Shown one piece after another: positions 35,623 to 43,344 of a stretch of DNA of 64,000 nucleotides. Origin of the DNA: Chitinispirillaceae bacterium (lineage in GTDB: Bacteria > Fibrobacterota > Chitinivibrionia > Chitinivibrionales > Chitinispirillaceae); NCBI GenBank assembly GCA_016932075.1, contig JAFGDP010000010.1:1-64000 (forward strand), in the 5' to 3' direction. The notes beneath the pieces were generated by a model, which saw only the letters and a list, made by a program, of their open reading frames with translations, made no database searches and was not told the DNA's origin. The first letter of the stretch is position 1, and each line of letters starts with the position of its first letter. The position numbers and the translations under genes are program-made.

Positions 35623-37452
35623 TTACTTCCCGATGACCACGGCACCGGTCACGCTTCCCGCCGCGGTTCCTTCAAACCGTGCAATATACACGCCCGAAGG
35701 CAGGTGCGAGACCTCGGCGCCCTCCGCAAAAAAAACGGCGTTATCGATGACGCGCTTTCCCGCAGCAGTGCACAAGGTCAGCCGGCCCTGCCGCGTCTCC
35801 CTATTCCCTGATAACAGGAGCCTCAGCGCGCCGCCCCGGTGTTCCAGCCTGATCCCGGATTGTTTCGAAGCGCCACGCGTGTCACGTGCAAACCGGGTAC
35901 CCGCGGTGGGACCGATCGTGAAGGTCATGACCGTATCCACTTCGCTGATGTCCATGATGTCGACGCCGGATGGCGTATTGTCGACCCAGAGCGCCGCCGG
36001 CGTGGTGGTGGACGAATAGGCGTCAACGCCCCCGGCCTTGAAGCAAACATTCGTTCTCGTGTTCGCAATATCATTGCTGGCATGGACCATTTCCACGAGA
36101 AGCGGTGTTTCGGGGTAATTGAAATTATTTCCCCTGGTGTTGATATGCCAGATGGTCAAACCCTGATCGGAAATTCGTGAGCTCAGAGGAAACTGCTGAG
36201 TATACGGCTTGAAAAAGAAATATTCTTGCGGCTTGGCGTTCCGGTAATACACATGTCCGACATTCGGCATGGTTCCGCTTGCCGGAACAATGGTTCCAGG
36301 CGGGAGATTGCCGATATTCTGCACCTCATTCCAGCCATTGATATAGAGCAGATAGGGACAGGGCATCGAGGTACTGCCGCCGCCGCCCATGATGTCCCAG
36401 GTACCGGTCGCATCGCCGCTCGCGGCATAGAGATCAGGCCAGTTGGCGAGAAGATGCCCCATCTCGTGATGGAGCGCGCCGCCGGTGGCGCCGCACGTGC
36501 AGTACCGGCGCAAGGTCACGCCGTCGGCGGTAAATGAGGACCTGAGGCTTCCGGAATGGTTCCACATCCCTTCCGCCCACGCGGCGGCGCGGCCGGTATT
36601 GCTGATGCTCAAACCCCGGACATAATTCCTCGAGTCGGTGGACAACTGGCTGAAGTCGAACCCTTCGGCCTCGAGCTGCTCGCATGCCGCAAGGATAAGC
36701 TGGCTGTGTCCGGACGCATAGGCAAGGCTGTCATAATACGTAAAGGTATGCGGTGCGCGGAATACGCCTTTGACAATAAACTGAACGTCGAATTTTCCGC
36801 CTGACCAGATCTGAAAATAGTAGCGCAGGCTGTTGTCTCTGGGTTCCAGGCTGTTGAATTTTTTCTCAAGAAACCTGACCGCCGAATCGGCCGACGGATA
36901 TTGCGCGGTGATCGGGGCATCGGGAAAATCCCACACCACACACAATCCACGGCATTGCCCTGCATACAAGGACACGTCTTTCTTCGCCGGAAGCGAATCC
37001 ATCAACGAAAACGGCGTTTCTGCGCTTTTTGCCAGTGCGTCCATACGGTCGAGATACCCGGGTCGCGTTCCGTTGAAAAGCCTCGCCCGCGACGCTTCGA
37101 TTTTACTTTTCAATACATCGTTTGACAACCTGACACCTTTGCGAAGGCCGGCAGCTGCGGCACCGGTTTTTCCGGCGACAACCCGGATGCCGGTCGAAAC
37201 AAAGGCGTCGCCCTTGTCCGAAAGCCGCGCGTAACAGAACCAGCCTGTTTTGCTATCGCGGACGACCGTATATCCCTCCCTGGTTTCCGCCCTGATGAAG
37301 AATTCATCGCCATAGAGCACAAGCGGAATCCGGCTGCCGTCCGGCTGGGTGAAAACCTGCTCCTCGCCCATATAGGGCCGACCCACGGTTGACGAAACCA
37401 TCACACTGAAGACCAACGCTGCACCGTACCCAAGAATTCTTGCTGTTCTCAT
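35623..37452 (-). CDS. M6-family (immune inhibitor A-like) secreted metalloprotease
   Basis: 609 residues: signal peptide, a propeptide of about 150 residues (FIRAETREGYTVVRDSKTGW), an M6 catalytic domain with the zinc motif HEMGH (ALHHEMGHLLANWPDLY) and TWDIMGGGG, and a C-terminal sorting-like domain (GRLTLCTAAGKRV, PSGVYIARFEG) ending GAVVIGK. The propeptide pattern with YTVVRD is typical of the M6 metalloproteases of Bacteroidota and Fibrobacterota. The start has a GGGAGGGG ribosome-binding site. It is a probable extracellular protease in the same cargo set as the neighbouring M64 and C25 enzymes. Confidence 0.9.
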   Translation of the reverse strand: MRTARILGYGAALVFSVMVSSTVGRPYMGEEQVFTQPDGSRIPLVLYGDEFFIRAETREGYTVVRDSKTGWFCYARLSDKGDAFVSTGIRVVAGKTGAAAAGLRKGVRLSNDVLKSKIEASRARLFNGTRPGYLDRMDALAKSAETPFSLMDSLPAKKDVSLYAGQCRGLCVVWDFPDAPITAQYPSADSAVRFLEKKFNSLEPRDNSLRYYFQIWSGGKFDVQFIVKGVFRAPHTFTYYDSLAYASGHSQLILAACEQLEAEGFDFSQLSTDSRNYVRGLSISNTGRAAAWAEGMWNHSGSLRSSFTADGVTLRRYCTCGATGGALHHEMGHLLANWPDLYAASGDATGTWDIMGGGGSTSMPCPYLLYINGWNEVQNIGNLPPGTIVPASGTMPNVGHVYYRNAKPQEYFFFKPYTQQFPLSSRISDQGLTIWHINTRGNNFNYPETPLLVEMVHASNDIANTRTNVCFKAGGVDAYSSTTTPAALWVDNTPSGVDIMDISEVDTVMTFTIGPTAGTRFARDTRGASKQSGIRLEHRGGALRLLLSGNRETRQGRLTLCTAAGKRVIDNAVFFAEGAEVSHLPSGVYIARFEGTAAGSVTGAVVIGK

Positions 37453-37544
37453 ACGTCCCCTCCCTTTGCTGTAGCCTTTGTTCTACCCGTGATATGACAC
37501 TGGTGATACCGCCGCTGTAAACAACCAGCCAATCGGTAACACGT

Positions 37545-37579
37545 AAAAATGAAGGGCACCGGCTCTCCCTCCAGTGCCC
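37545..37579 (-). terminator. Probable terminator of the DUF2341 gene
   Basis: On the minus strand GGGCACTGG pairs with CCGGTGCCC (one wobble) around an AGGGAGAG loop, followed by TTCATTTTT. It lies about 75 bases beyond the stop of the upstream DUF2341 gene, in the leader of the M6 gene. Confidence 0.55.
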
Positions 37580-37654
37580 CCGTAGAAGAGGGGCAGGCCT
37601 AACCCGCCGTCACTCTCCTTTCGAATGTCGTTCACTTGTTATTCCCGATCCTGT

Positions 37655-39364
37655 CTACTTAATAACAACAAGCTTATTTTCAGCATGCTGGTTCATATAG
37701 CTGAGCCGTATCCAGCTGGGCGACCGCGCCGTTTTCTCAAACCGCACCTCATCGAGCGCGCCGTCGAATCCCGGTTCCGTTACCCAGCACGCGCCGAAAC
37801 CGCCGATGACCGCATTCATGGCGCCGCCGGCTTCATGCGAGGACGCGGTATCCCGCGCCATCAGTGTTCCGTTCACATACAATCGCCAGTATCCTGCGCC
37901 ATAGGTCAGAGTGCCATACTGCCAGCCGCCGGTCGGAATCACCGAATAAAAGGGATAGCCGGGAGCCGCGCCTCTCGTGTAGAGGGTGAGAGATATGCTG
38001 TCCTTCTTGTAAATTCCAAGGATAAATCCGGAACCCAGCGTGTCTCCCTTGTGTATGGTAAAAAGCCGGTTGAGGTCGTTTTTCAATTCTCCAATGTTCA
38101 TCCACATGCTGATGGTAAGCGGAGAGGTGGTGCTTGGGACAAACTGCGATGACGAAGGCAGGACAATATCGTCGCATATGCCGCTCGCGCTGTCATACGC
38201 TGCATTGTCAAATGTTTTCCCGTATCCGATATGTCCTTCCCTGCCCGTGGCACCGATATCATCCCTGCCGTCATAATGGTGTGCCGTTGCATCACGATAC
38301 ACGTCGCTGTTCCCCCTGCCGGCCGCCTCCTCCCTGAGGTGCCAGACACCGACAAAACCGTCCGCCGTATCGAATACGGCCGCGCTGTTGGACGCATCGC
38401 GGGCATCAGCGTTTCCCCAGTACATGACGATGGACTGTGTGCTGTTGTTACCGTAAATTGTATCGCACCGGACCCATACCTCGGCATGCCCGGCGACCGG
38501 GTCCCACCCCTCGATTTCATACGGGAGCGGTGTGCCGTCTCTTTTCGAGAACCGGATGTCCCGGCCCTCCCCGGCAGCCTGGGAAAACGGAAAGTTGTCG
38601 TGCGCGCAGCGAATCAGCACCGGAAAACCGACAACGGTTTCATCGACGTCCGCGCCTGAAGGATCGGTGTTCAGAAGGATTTCGCGCGAATAGGGCCACT
38701 TTTCATAGGGCTCAAATTCGATGATGCCAATGCCGGTTGCGCTGTCCGAAGAGACTATGTTATCGGCAATTTCAGCAGGATCAAATGACGCTAACGACGG
38801 CTTGATCCGCAGCGTATAGCTGCCCTGGGGAAGGTTGTTGACAATAAAACTGCCCGTGACCGTGTCGATCCTGACAAGCCGCTCAAGCCCGTAAACCTGG
38901 ACATAAACCATCGATTTTTCGGGAATGGTGGTCAGATCGACAACACCGTATATGCGTCCGTTCGGCCGGACGGTTATGGAGCCGCAATTGACCGTACGGT
39001 TCTTCTGGGCCGGTACCGTTAAGAATGCGCCGCAGCCGTTTTCATCCTGGATCTCAACAGCATAGTCGCCCGTTTCAAACGGACCGGTACTGAACCGGCC
39101 GTGATGATCGGTAACCGTATCGATCAGGGTTATCGGGGCATTATTGGGCACGGTTTTCGACGTATCGGTCAGGTAGGTATCCACCCGTATGTGCACGGTC
39201 GCATTGGCGACCGGCACACCCATGGTATCGAGCACGACCGCGGTTATGCCGTTCGTTGTTTCGGACGTGCCGCCGGTCAATGGCTGGAGCGTACCGCATG
39301 ACCAGTATACGGCCGCGCCGCAGGCGATCAGGGTGATTCCGGCAATCCAACGAAGACGGCGCAT
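37655..39364 (-). CDS. DUF2341/LamG-domain lipoprotein
   Basis: 569 residues: lipoprotein signal (lipobox-like YWSC), one or two carboxypeptidase-regulatory-like beta domains (TVHIRVDTYLTD, GSYTLRIKPS), then a DUF2341 domain (GFPVLIRCAHDNFPFSQAAG, VMYWGNADA) and a concanavalin A-like LamG domain (VGVWHLREEAA, LYVNGTLMARDTAS, FDGALDEVRF). This arrangement suggests a surface glycan- or matrix-binding protein. Its ATG overlaps the stop of the TIGR02147 gene as ATGA, so it is coupled to that regulator. A signal-type start at MRRLRW is consistent with that overlap. Confidence 0.88.
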   Translation of the reverse strand: MRRLRWIAGITLIACGAAVYWSCGTLQPLTGGTSETTNGITAVVLDTMGVPVANATVHIRVDTYLTDTSKTVPNNAPITLIDTVTDHHGRFSTGPFETGDYAVEIQDENGCGAFLTVPAQKNRTVNCGSITVRPNGRIYGVVDLTTIPEKSMVYVQVYGLERLVRIDTVTGSFIVNNLPQGSYTLRIKPSLASFDPAEIADNIVSSDSATGIGIIEFEPYEKWPYSREILLNTDPSGADVDETVVGFPVLIRCAHDNFPFSQAAGEGRDIRFSKRDGTPLPYEIEGWDPVAGHAEVWVRCDTIYGNNSTQSIVMYWGNADARDASNSAAVFDTADGFVGVWHLREEAAGRGNSDVYRDATAHHYDGRDDIGATGREGHIGYGKTFDNAAYDSASGICDDIVLPSSSQFVPSTTSPLTISMWMNIGELKNDLNRLFTIHKGDTLGSGFILGIYKKDSISLTLYTRGAAPGYPFYSVIPTGGWQYGTLTYGAGYWRLYVNGTLMARDTASSHEAGGAMNAVIGGFGACWVTEPGFDGALDEVRFEKTARSPSWIRLSYMNQHAENKLVVIK

Positions 39365-40188
39365 CAGGTATCCCCTTCGATCCTGCTGAGCGGGAAAAGC
39401 TGTATGTTCAATTGAACGACGCGGTCAGGCTTTGACTGCTCGCTGACGTATTTAATGACGGAGTTCCGGAACTCCGTTATCCTCTCCCGCAGCTCTTCAA
39501 AGTCCTTTTCACTGATGTTCATGGTAACCGTGGAAATGTCCCGCTGTTTTTTCGGGTGACGCGCAAGCGACTCCTCCGACAGCCGGATCGTGTCTTCCTG
39601 AAATGTCTGAATGGCCAGGGAGTGCCACTGCGGGCCGGTCGTGATGGCGGCATCGGTCATCCGGTATTGGCCGGTCTCGTCCTTTTTTATCAGTCGCAGC
39701 TTTTCGAGCAGGCGAATCGAGTCCTTGGCCTCCTTGACAGTGATTGGCGGCGAAAGCCGTTGCGCCAGGTCCTTGTAGTTCCCCCTGAATTCGTAAAATT
39801 CCAGCACCGATCGAATGGCCGAATGGTACCACTTCTGATAAAACGCGTACTGGTGCTCAAGCAGCCGGTTTGCGGAAACGCTTTTGAGGGAAAGAAGCTT
39901 CTCAAAGTGCAGCTTGCTTTCCTTGTGTGATTTTGATTTGACAAAATGAACCAAGGTTTCAAAATATTCCGCCTCGGGTCCGGACAACCCGCAGAAATCA
40001 ACAACTTTTTTGATCGATGCGTCGGAAAGGTGCCGCTGTTTGATGAGCACCTTGGCTAGATAGCTGGCGTCGATATCGACTTTTGCGCCGAACAGGCGGT
40101 AAGAGAAGAATGAGCGCTCGGCCTTCTTCTCCTCGTAGAAGTCCCGCAGAAAGTCCCGGTATTCAAGGTAATCAAAAACCGATTTCAT
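39364..40188 (-). CDS. TIGR02147/DUF4423-type regulator
   Basis: 274 residues of the family first defined as a large paralogous set in Fibrobacter succinogenes. It shows the family features: FDYLEYRDFLRDFYEEKK at the start, an HTH-like segment (FGAKVDIDASYLAKVL), a central helical domain and the C-terminal TVTMNISEKDFEELRERI pattern. Members probably control the gene encoded next to them. It overlaps the DUF2341 lipoprotein gene by 4 bases, the typical arrangement. No signal peptide is present. DNA binding is inference from the N-terminal helices. Confidence 0.85.
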   Translation of the reverse strand: MKSVFDYLEYRDFLRDFYEEKKAERSFFSYRLFGAKVDIDASYLAKVLIKQRHLSDASIKKVVDFCGLSGPEAEYFETLVHFVKSKSHKESKLHFEKLLSLKSVSANRLLEHQYAFYQKWYHSAIRSVLEFYEFRGNYKDLAQRLSPPITVKEAKDSIRLLEKLRLIKKDETGQYRMTDAAITTGPQWHSLAIQTFQEDTIRLSEESLARHPKKQRDISTVTMNISEKDFEELRERITEFRNSVIKYVSEQSKPDRVVQLNIQLFPLSRIEGDT

Positions 40189-40325
40189 ACCGGCGCTTCT
40201 TTCCGCGATAGTGTCGCACTGTTTTCATCAGGCACCCCCCCAGGCCGTTTCATGACGCTGTAACGACGGTTTTCCCCTGCCCCTTATCTCGTTTGTTGAC
40301 CCGCCACCTTTTCAACCTTGCACGA

Positions 40326-41963
40326 TCACCGGGAAACGGTAATCTGCTTGAAATGATGAAAACCGGCTGAACGCAACGACAGGACATACACGCCGTTCGG
40401 CAGCCCCTGCGTGCTGAATTGCAGGGTATGATTTCCGCCGGATTGCCGTGCGTTTGCCAGAATCGCGACCTGTTTTCCCGACATGTCACAGAGACGCAGG
40501 TCAACGTGAGTGGCCTGCGGCAACGCATAGGATACGATCATGCCCTGCTGCGCTCCCGAACGCGCGAACGTCAGATATCCCTTTATCGTACCGGAGGCGA
40601 CCGTCTCGTTTTCAACCCCGGTCTGCAGCCGGGTAATAAAGGTCAGCATCGGATCGCCCAAGATCAGCATGCCGTAGTTCCATGCCATGAAATAGGGCAC
40701 ATCGCGGGTCATTTCACTGCTGTTGCAGTACGCGTCGAACCATAGCTGGTATGATTTGCCGACGCAGGTGTTCTTTCCCATCTCCTCGAAAAGACGCTGG
40801 CCCTTGTGCCCGATCCACTGTCCGGTCCTGGATCCAGCTATGCACACGAGCGCCGTGGGGCTCTCGTTGAAAACGTACGACCCGCCAAGATAGCCCCTGT
40901 TGCGCGCGGCCGCCCAGTCGGCAAGATGACATCCGTCATGCGCATAGCCGACCGGTTTTGGGTTGGCATCGTAGACCGCGGTGTAGCTGCACGAACCACC
41001 GTCGGAAAACGAGTGGGCAGTATGTCCTGAGTGGCACCACAGATGCAGCAAGGTGTAATTCCCCTGGAGATAGGTGTTAAGATAGGTAGTACGTGTATAC
41101 TTGCCAGGATTCCGAAGGATGGTGGTGTTTGAGGCCCCATAGACCCGTTCAAGATTCTGGGTCGACGTGTTCCAATCAGGTTCAATCAGGTCAACGGCGG
41201 ACTTCCTCAGCTCAATACCTCCTGTCCAGTAATTGTGCACCTTGTCCAGGTAGCTGGAAAGAAGCTCCACTTCGGTGCCGTAACTGCCCATGGGTTTCAC
41301 ATCGATACGCGCGTAGAAAATTTCACTGCCCCGGTCGCCGGACCCGGGATTATGGGTTTCGTAAAAGGTGTTGTTATCGGGATCGAGCCACTGCCCGTCA
41401 AGGTCCATATAGTAATGGTCGCAGGTCCAAGTTTCATAATTGCCGAAAAACGGGTCGCTCTTGAACTCCATCCAGGCGACCGGCAAATCGCCGATCTGTA
41501 TCGCGCCGTCCAGGCCGCCGTCACGGTAATAGCTTAATAAAATGTCCTTGATCTCCTGATGGGTTCCGCCTTCAAGCACCTCCATTTCAACGGTGCAGCC
41601 GTGCCCTCTGCCGATGTCCTGAACATAGCGGTCGACCTTCTCCTTTACCGTGGCATTCGCATAAAGCGTGCGGTTCATGAGAATGAGCACTCTCCGCACC
41701 GGAGTAGCGCCTGAAGATGAGAGCGCCAACGGTCGAAGCTTGCTCTTGTACGGGGTAAAACGATCAGCCCGCACCAGAGGTTTGACAGGGTTCTCAAGCC
41801 TGAACAGCCGGTGCTGCTCCTGAAACCATGCCCGCTGCTCCGGCGTGATACTGCTTTTAAGGGCCTGTACCATCTCCCACTCGTTCATTTCTTCACCTTG
41901 AACCTGCAATGAGAAAATCGCTAACCCAATAATACACAGAACAGAAGTACTGGAGAGCTTCAT
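40326..41963 (-). CDS. C25-family (gingipain-like) cysteine peptidase with C-terminal sorting-like domain
   Basis: 545 residues: signal peptide (SVLCIIGLAIFSLQVQG), a prodomain-like segment (about 25-90), and a caspase/hemoglobinase-fold peptidase with a histidine candidate in LWCHSGH (311/314) and Cys345 in HDGCHLADW, in the C25 arrangement, followed by CIAGSRTGQW. The C terminus is a sorting-like domain (VDLRLCDMSGKQV, PNGVYVLSLRSAG) ending FKQITVSR. In Porphyromonas this family provides Arg/Lys-specific gingipains; specificity cannot be read here. The promoter side is the AT-rich gap shared with kdsD. Confidence 0.85.
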   Translation of the reverse strand: MKLSSTSVLCIIGLAIFSLQVQGEEMNEWEMVQALKSSITPEQRAWFQEQHRLFRLENPVKPLVRADRFTPYKSKLRPLALSSSGATPVRRVLILMNRTLYANATVKEKVDRYVQDIGRGHGCTVEMEVLEGGTHQEIKDILLSYYRDGGLDGAIQIGDLPVAWMEFKSDPFFGNYETWTCDHYYMDLDGQWLDPDNNTFYETHNPGSGDRGSEIFYARIDVKPMGSYGTEVELLSSYLDKVHNYWTGGIELRKSAVDLIEPDWNTSTQNLERVYGASNTTILRNPGKYTRTTYLNTYLQGNYTLLHLWCHSGHTAHSFSDGGSCSYTAVYDANPKPVGYAHDGCHLADWAAARNRGYLGGSYVFNESPTALVCIAGSRTGQWIGHKGQRLFEEMGKNTCVGKSYQLWFDAYCNSSEMTRDVPYFMAWNYGMLILGDPMLTFITRLQTGVENETVASGTIKGYLTFARSGAQQGMIVSYALPQATHVDLRLCDMSGKQVAILANARQSGGNHTLQFSTQGLPNGVYVLSLRSAGFHHFKQITVSR

Positions 41964-42110
41964 AAAACCTCCTGCATGGCATTTTAATCGATAAAATAAA
42001 AAGGTGGGGGGTATCCTCGAATCTCGAGAAATACACCCCCTCCCTCTCTCCCTCTTCGTATCGCAAATATAGGAACATTTTGATGTTTTTGCCGTTTTTT
42101 TTTATAAATA

Positions 42111-42203
42111 TGTGGACATTTTTGTCCACAAAAATCGAAATTTTCTAAAATTTTCGCTGTTTTTATTAACAGTTCCCATTTAAATAACAATTATTTGTCC
42201 ACA
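42111..42203. promoter_or_regulatory. Palindrome and repeats resembling DnaA boxes in an AT-rich divergent gap
   Basis: TGTGGACA (42111-42118) and TGTCCACA (42123-42130) form a perfect inverted repeat around TTTT; the 9-mer TTGTCCACA occurs at 42122-42130 and again at 42195-42203. That 9-mer equals the DnaA-box form used by actinobacteria and is one base from the E. coli box. The 366-base gap also holds a GGGGGTAT...ATACACCCCC hairpin near 42004-42044 and long A/T tracts, and separates the divergent C25 and kdsD genes. An operator for either gene is the alternative reading. Confidence 0.45.
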
Positions 42204-42329
42204 ATCCGACCCGGGACATGGACATTGTTTAAGTTTTTCTCCTGGCACTTTCTTATCCTTTTCTCGCTGTTATTGAACGCACGTCCACCTCTAACTATTT
42301 TTCTCTCTGACATTTTCAAGGAGCCGCCT

Positions 42330-43295
42330 GTGAGCAGTATTGAATGCGCGCGCCAGATTGTACGCAAAGAGATCCTTGCCCTGGAAAAGATGGTGGCGGG
42401 ACTGGGCCCGTCCTTTGACGCTGCCGTGGAATTGATGTATTCCATTTCCGGCAAGGTCCTCGCCTCCGGTCTCGGCAAATCCGGCATTGTTGCAAGTAAA
42501 GTCGCCGCCACGCTCTCCAGCACCGGGACGCCCGCGCTTTTCCTGCATCCGGTCGAGGCCCTGCACGGCGATATCGGCATTGTCCAGAACAACGACATCG
42601 GACTTCTTTTCTCAAACAGCGGGGAGACAAAGGAGGTGCTCGATGTGCTCCAGGCCTTCAAACGAATAGGTATCCCGACCATCGCCGCAACCGGCCGCAT
42701 GCGCAGCTCGCTCGCCCGGTACGCCGACGTAGCCCTTGACGCAAGCGTCACCGAAGAGGCATGCCCGCTCGGCCTGGCACCCACCTCAAGCGTGATCGTG
42801 GCATTGGCGCTCGGCGACGCGCTGGCTGCCAGCCTCATGCGCCGCCGGGGCTTTTCAGAAGATGACTACAGCCGGTTGCACCCCTCGGGAACGCTGGGGA
42901 AAAAACTCCTTCTCAGGGTTTCCGATGTCATGCATACGGGGAAAGAGGTGCCGCTGGTGAAAATGGGAACTCCTATGGCTCAGGCGCTTGTGGTCCTTAC
43001 CTCAAAGGCAATGGGCGCGGTGATCGTGCAGGGCAGGGGCCGCGCGCTTGCCGGCATCTACACTGACGGCGACCTTAAGCGCACCATTCAGGAGCACCCG
43101 TCCTTTCTCAGGAAAAAAATAGACGCGTTCATGTGCGCCAACCCGGTCTGCGTCAACGACCAGGCGCTCGCCGCCGAGGCGCTCGGTCTCATGGAAAACC
43201 GTCCGTCCCAGATCTCTGTTCTGCCCGTGGTCAATGATGAGAAAAAAGTGGTGGGGATTTTACGGTTGCACGATCTGGTAAAGGCAGGACTCTGA
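42330..43295 (+). CDS. kdsD: Arabinose-5-phosphate isomerase, KpsF/GutQ family
   Basis: 321 residues starting at GTG behind AAGGAG. An SIS sugar-isomerase domain (VLASGLGKSGIVASKVAATLSSTGTPALFLHPVEALHGDIGI in pattern, residues 35-90) is followed by paired CBS domains (about 195-321; AGIYTDGDLKR, VVGILRLHDL). It makes D-arabinose-5-phosphate from ribulose-5-phosphate for Kdo and lipopolysaccharide. The frame runs 135 bases further upstream, but that part looks like non-coding leader and lacks a good ribosome-binding site. No other Kdo genes are in view. Confidence 0.94.
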   Translation: MSSIECARQIVRKEILALEKMVAGLGPSFDAAVELMYSISGKVLASGLGKSGIVASKVAATLSSTGTPALFLHPVEALHGDIGIVQNNDIGLLFSNSGETKEVLDVLQAFKRIGIPTIAATGRMRSSLARYADVALDASVTEEACPLGLAPTSSVIVALALGDALAASLMRRRGFSEDDYSRLHPSGTLGKKLLLRVSDVMHTGKEVPLVKMGTPMAQALVVLTSKAMGAVIVQGRGRALAGIYTDGDLKRTIQEHPSFLRKKIDAFMCANPVCVNDQALAAEALGLMENRPSQISVLPVVNDEKKVVGILRLHDLVKAGL

Positions 43296-43344
43296 ACGCT
43301 GCGGGTTGTCTGCCACGCTCGTTTTTTGGACGGTGATCCGGCTT

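Noticed and set aside
37455..37654. Cyclic-di-GMP riboswitch in the M6 gene leader
   Set aside because: A CGAAAGG and a later GTTACCG string look similar, but the conserved core between them is absent; the main hairpin reads better as a terminator.
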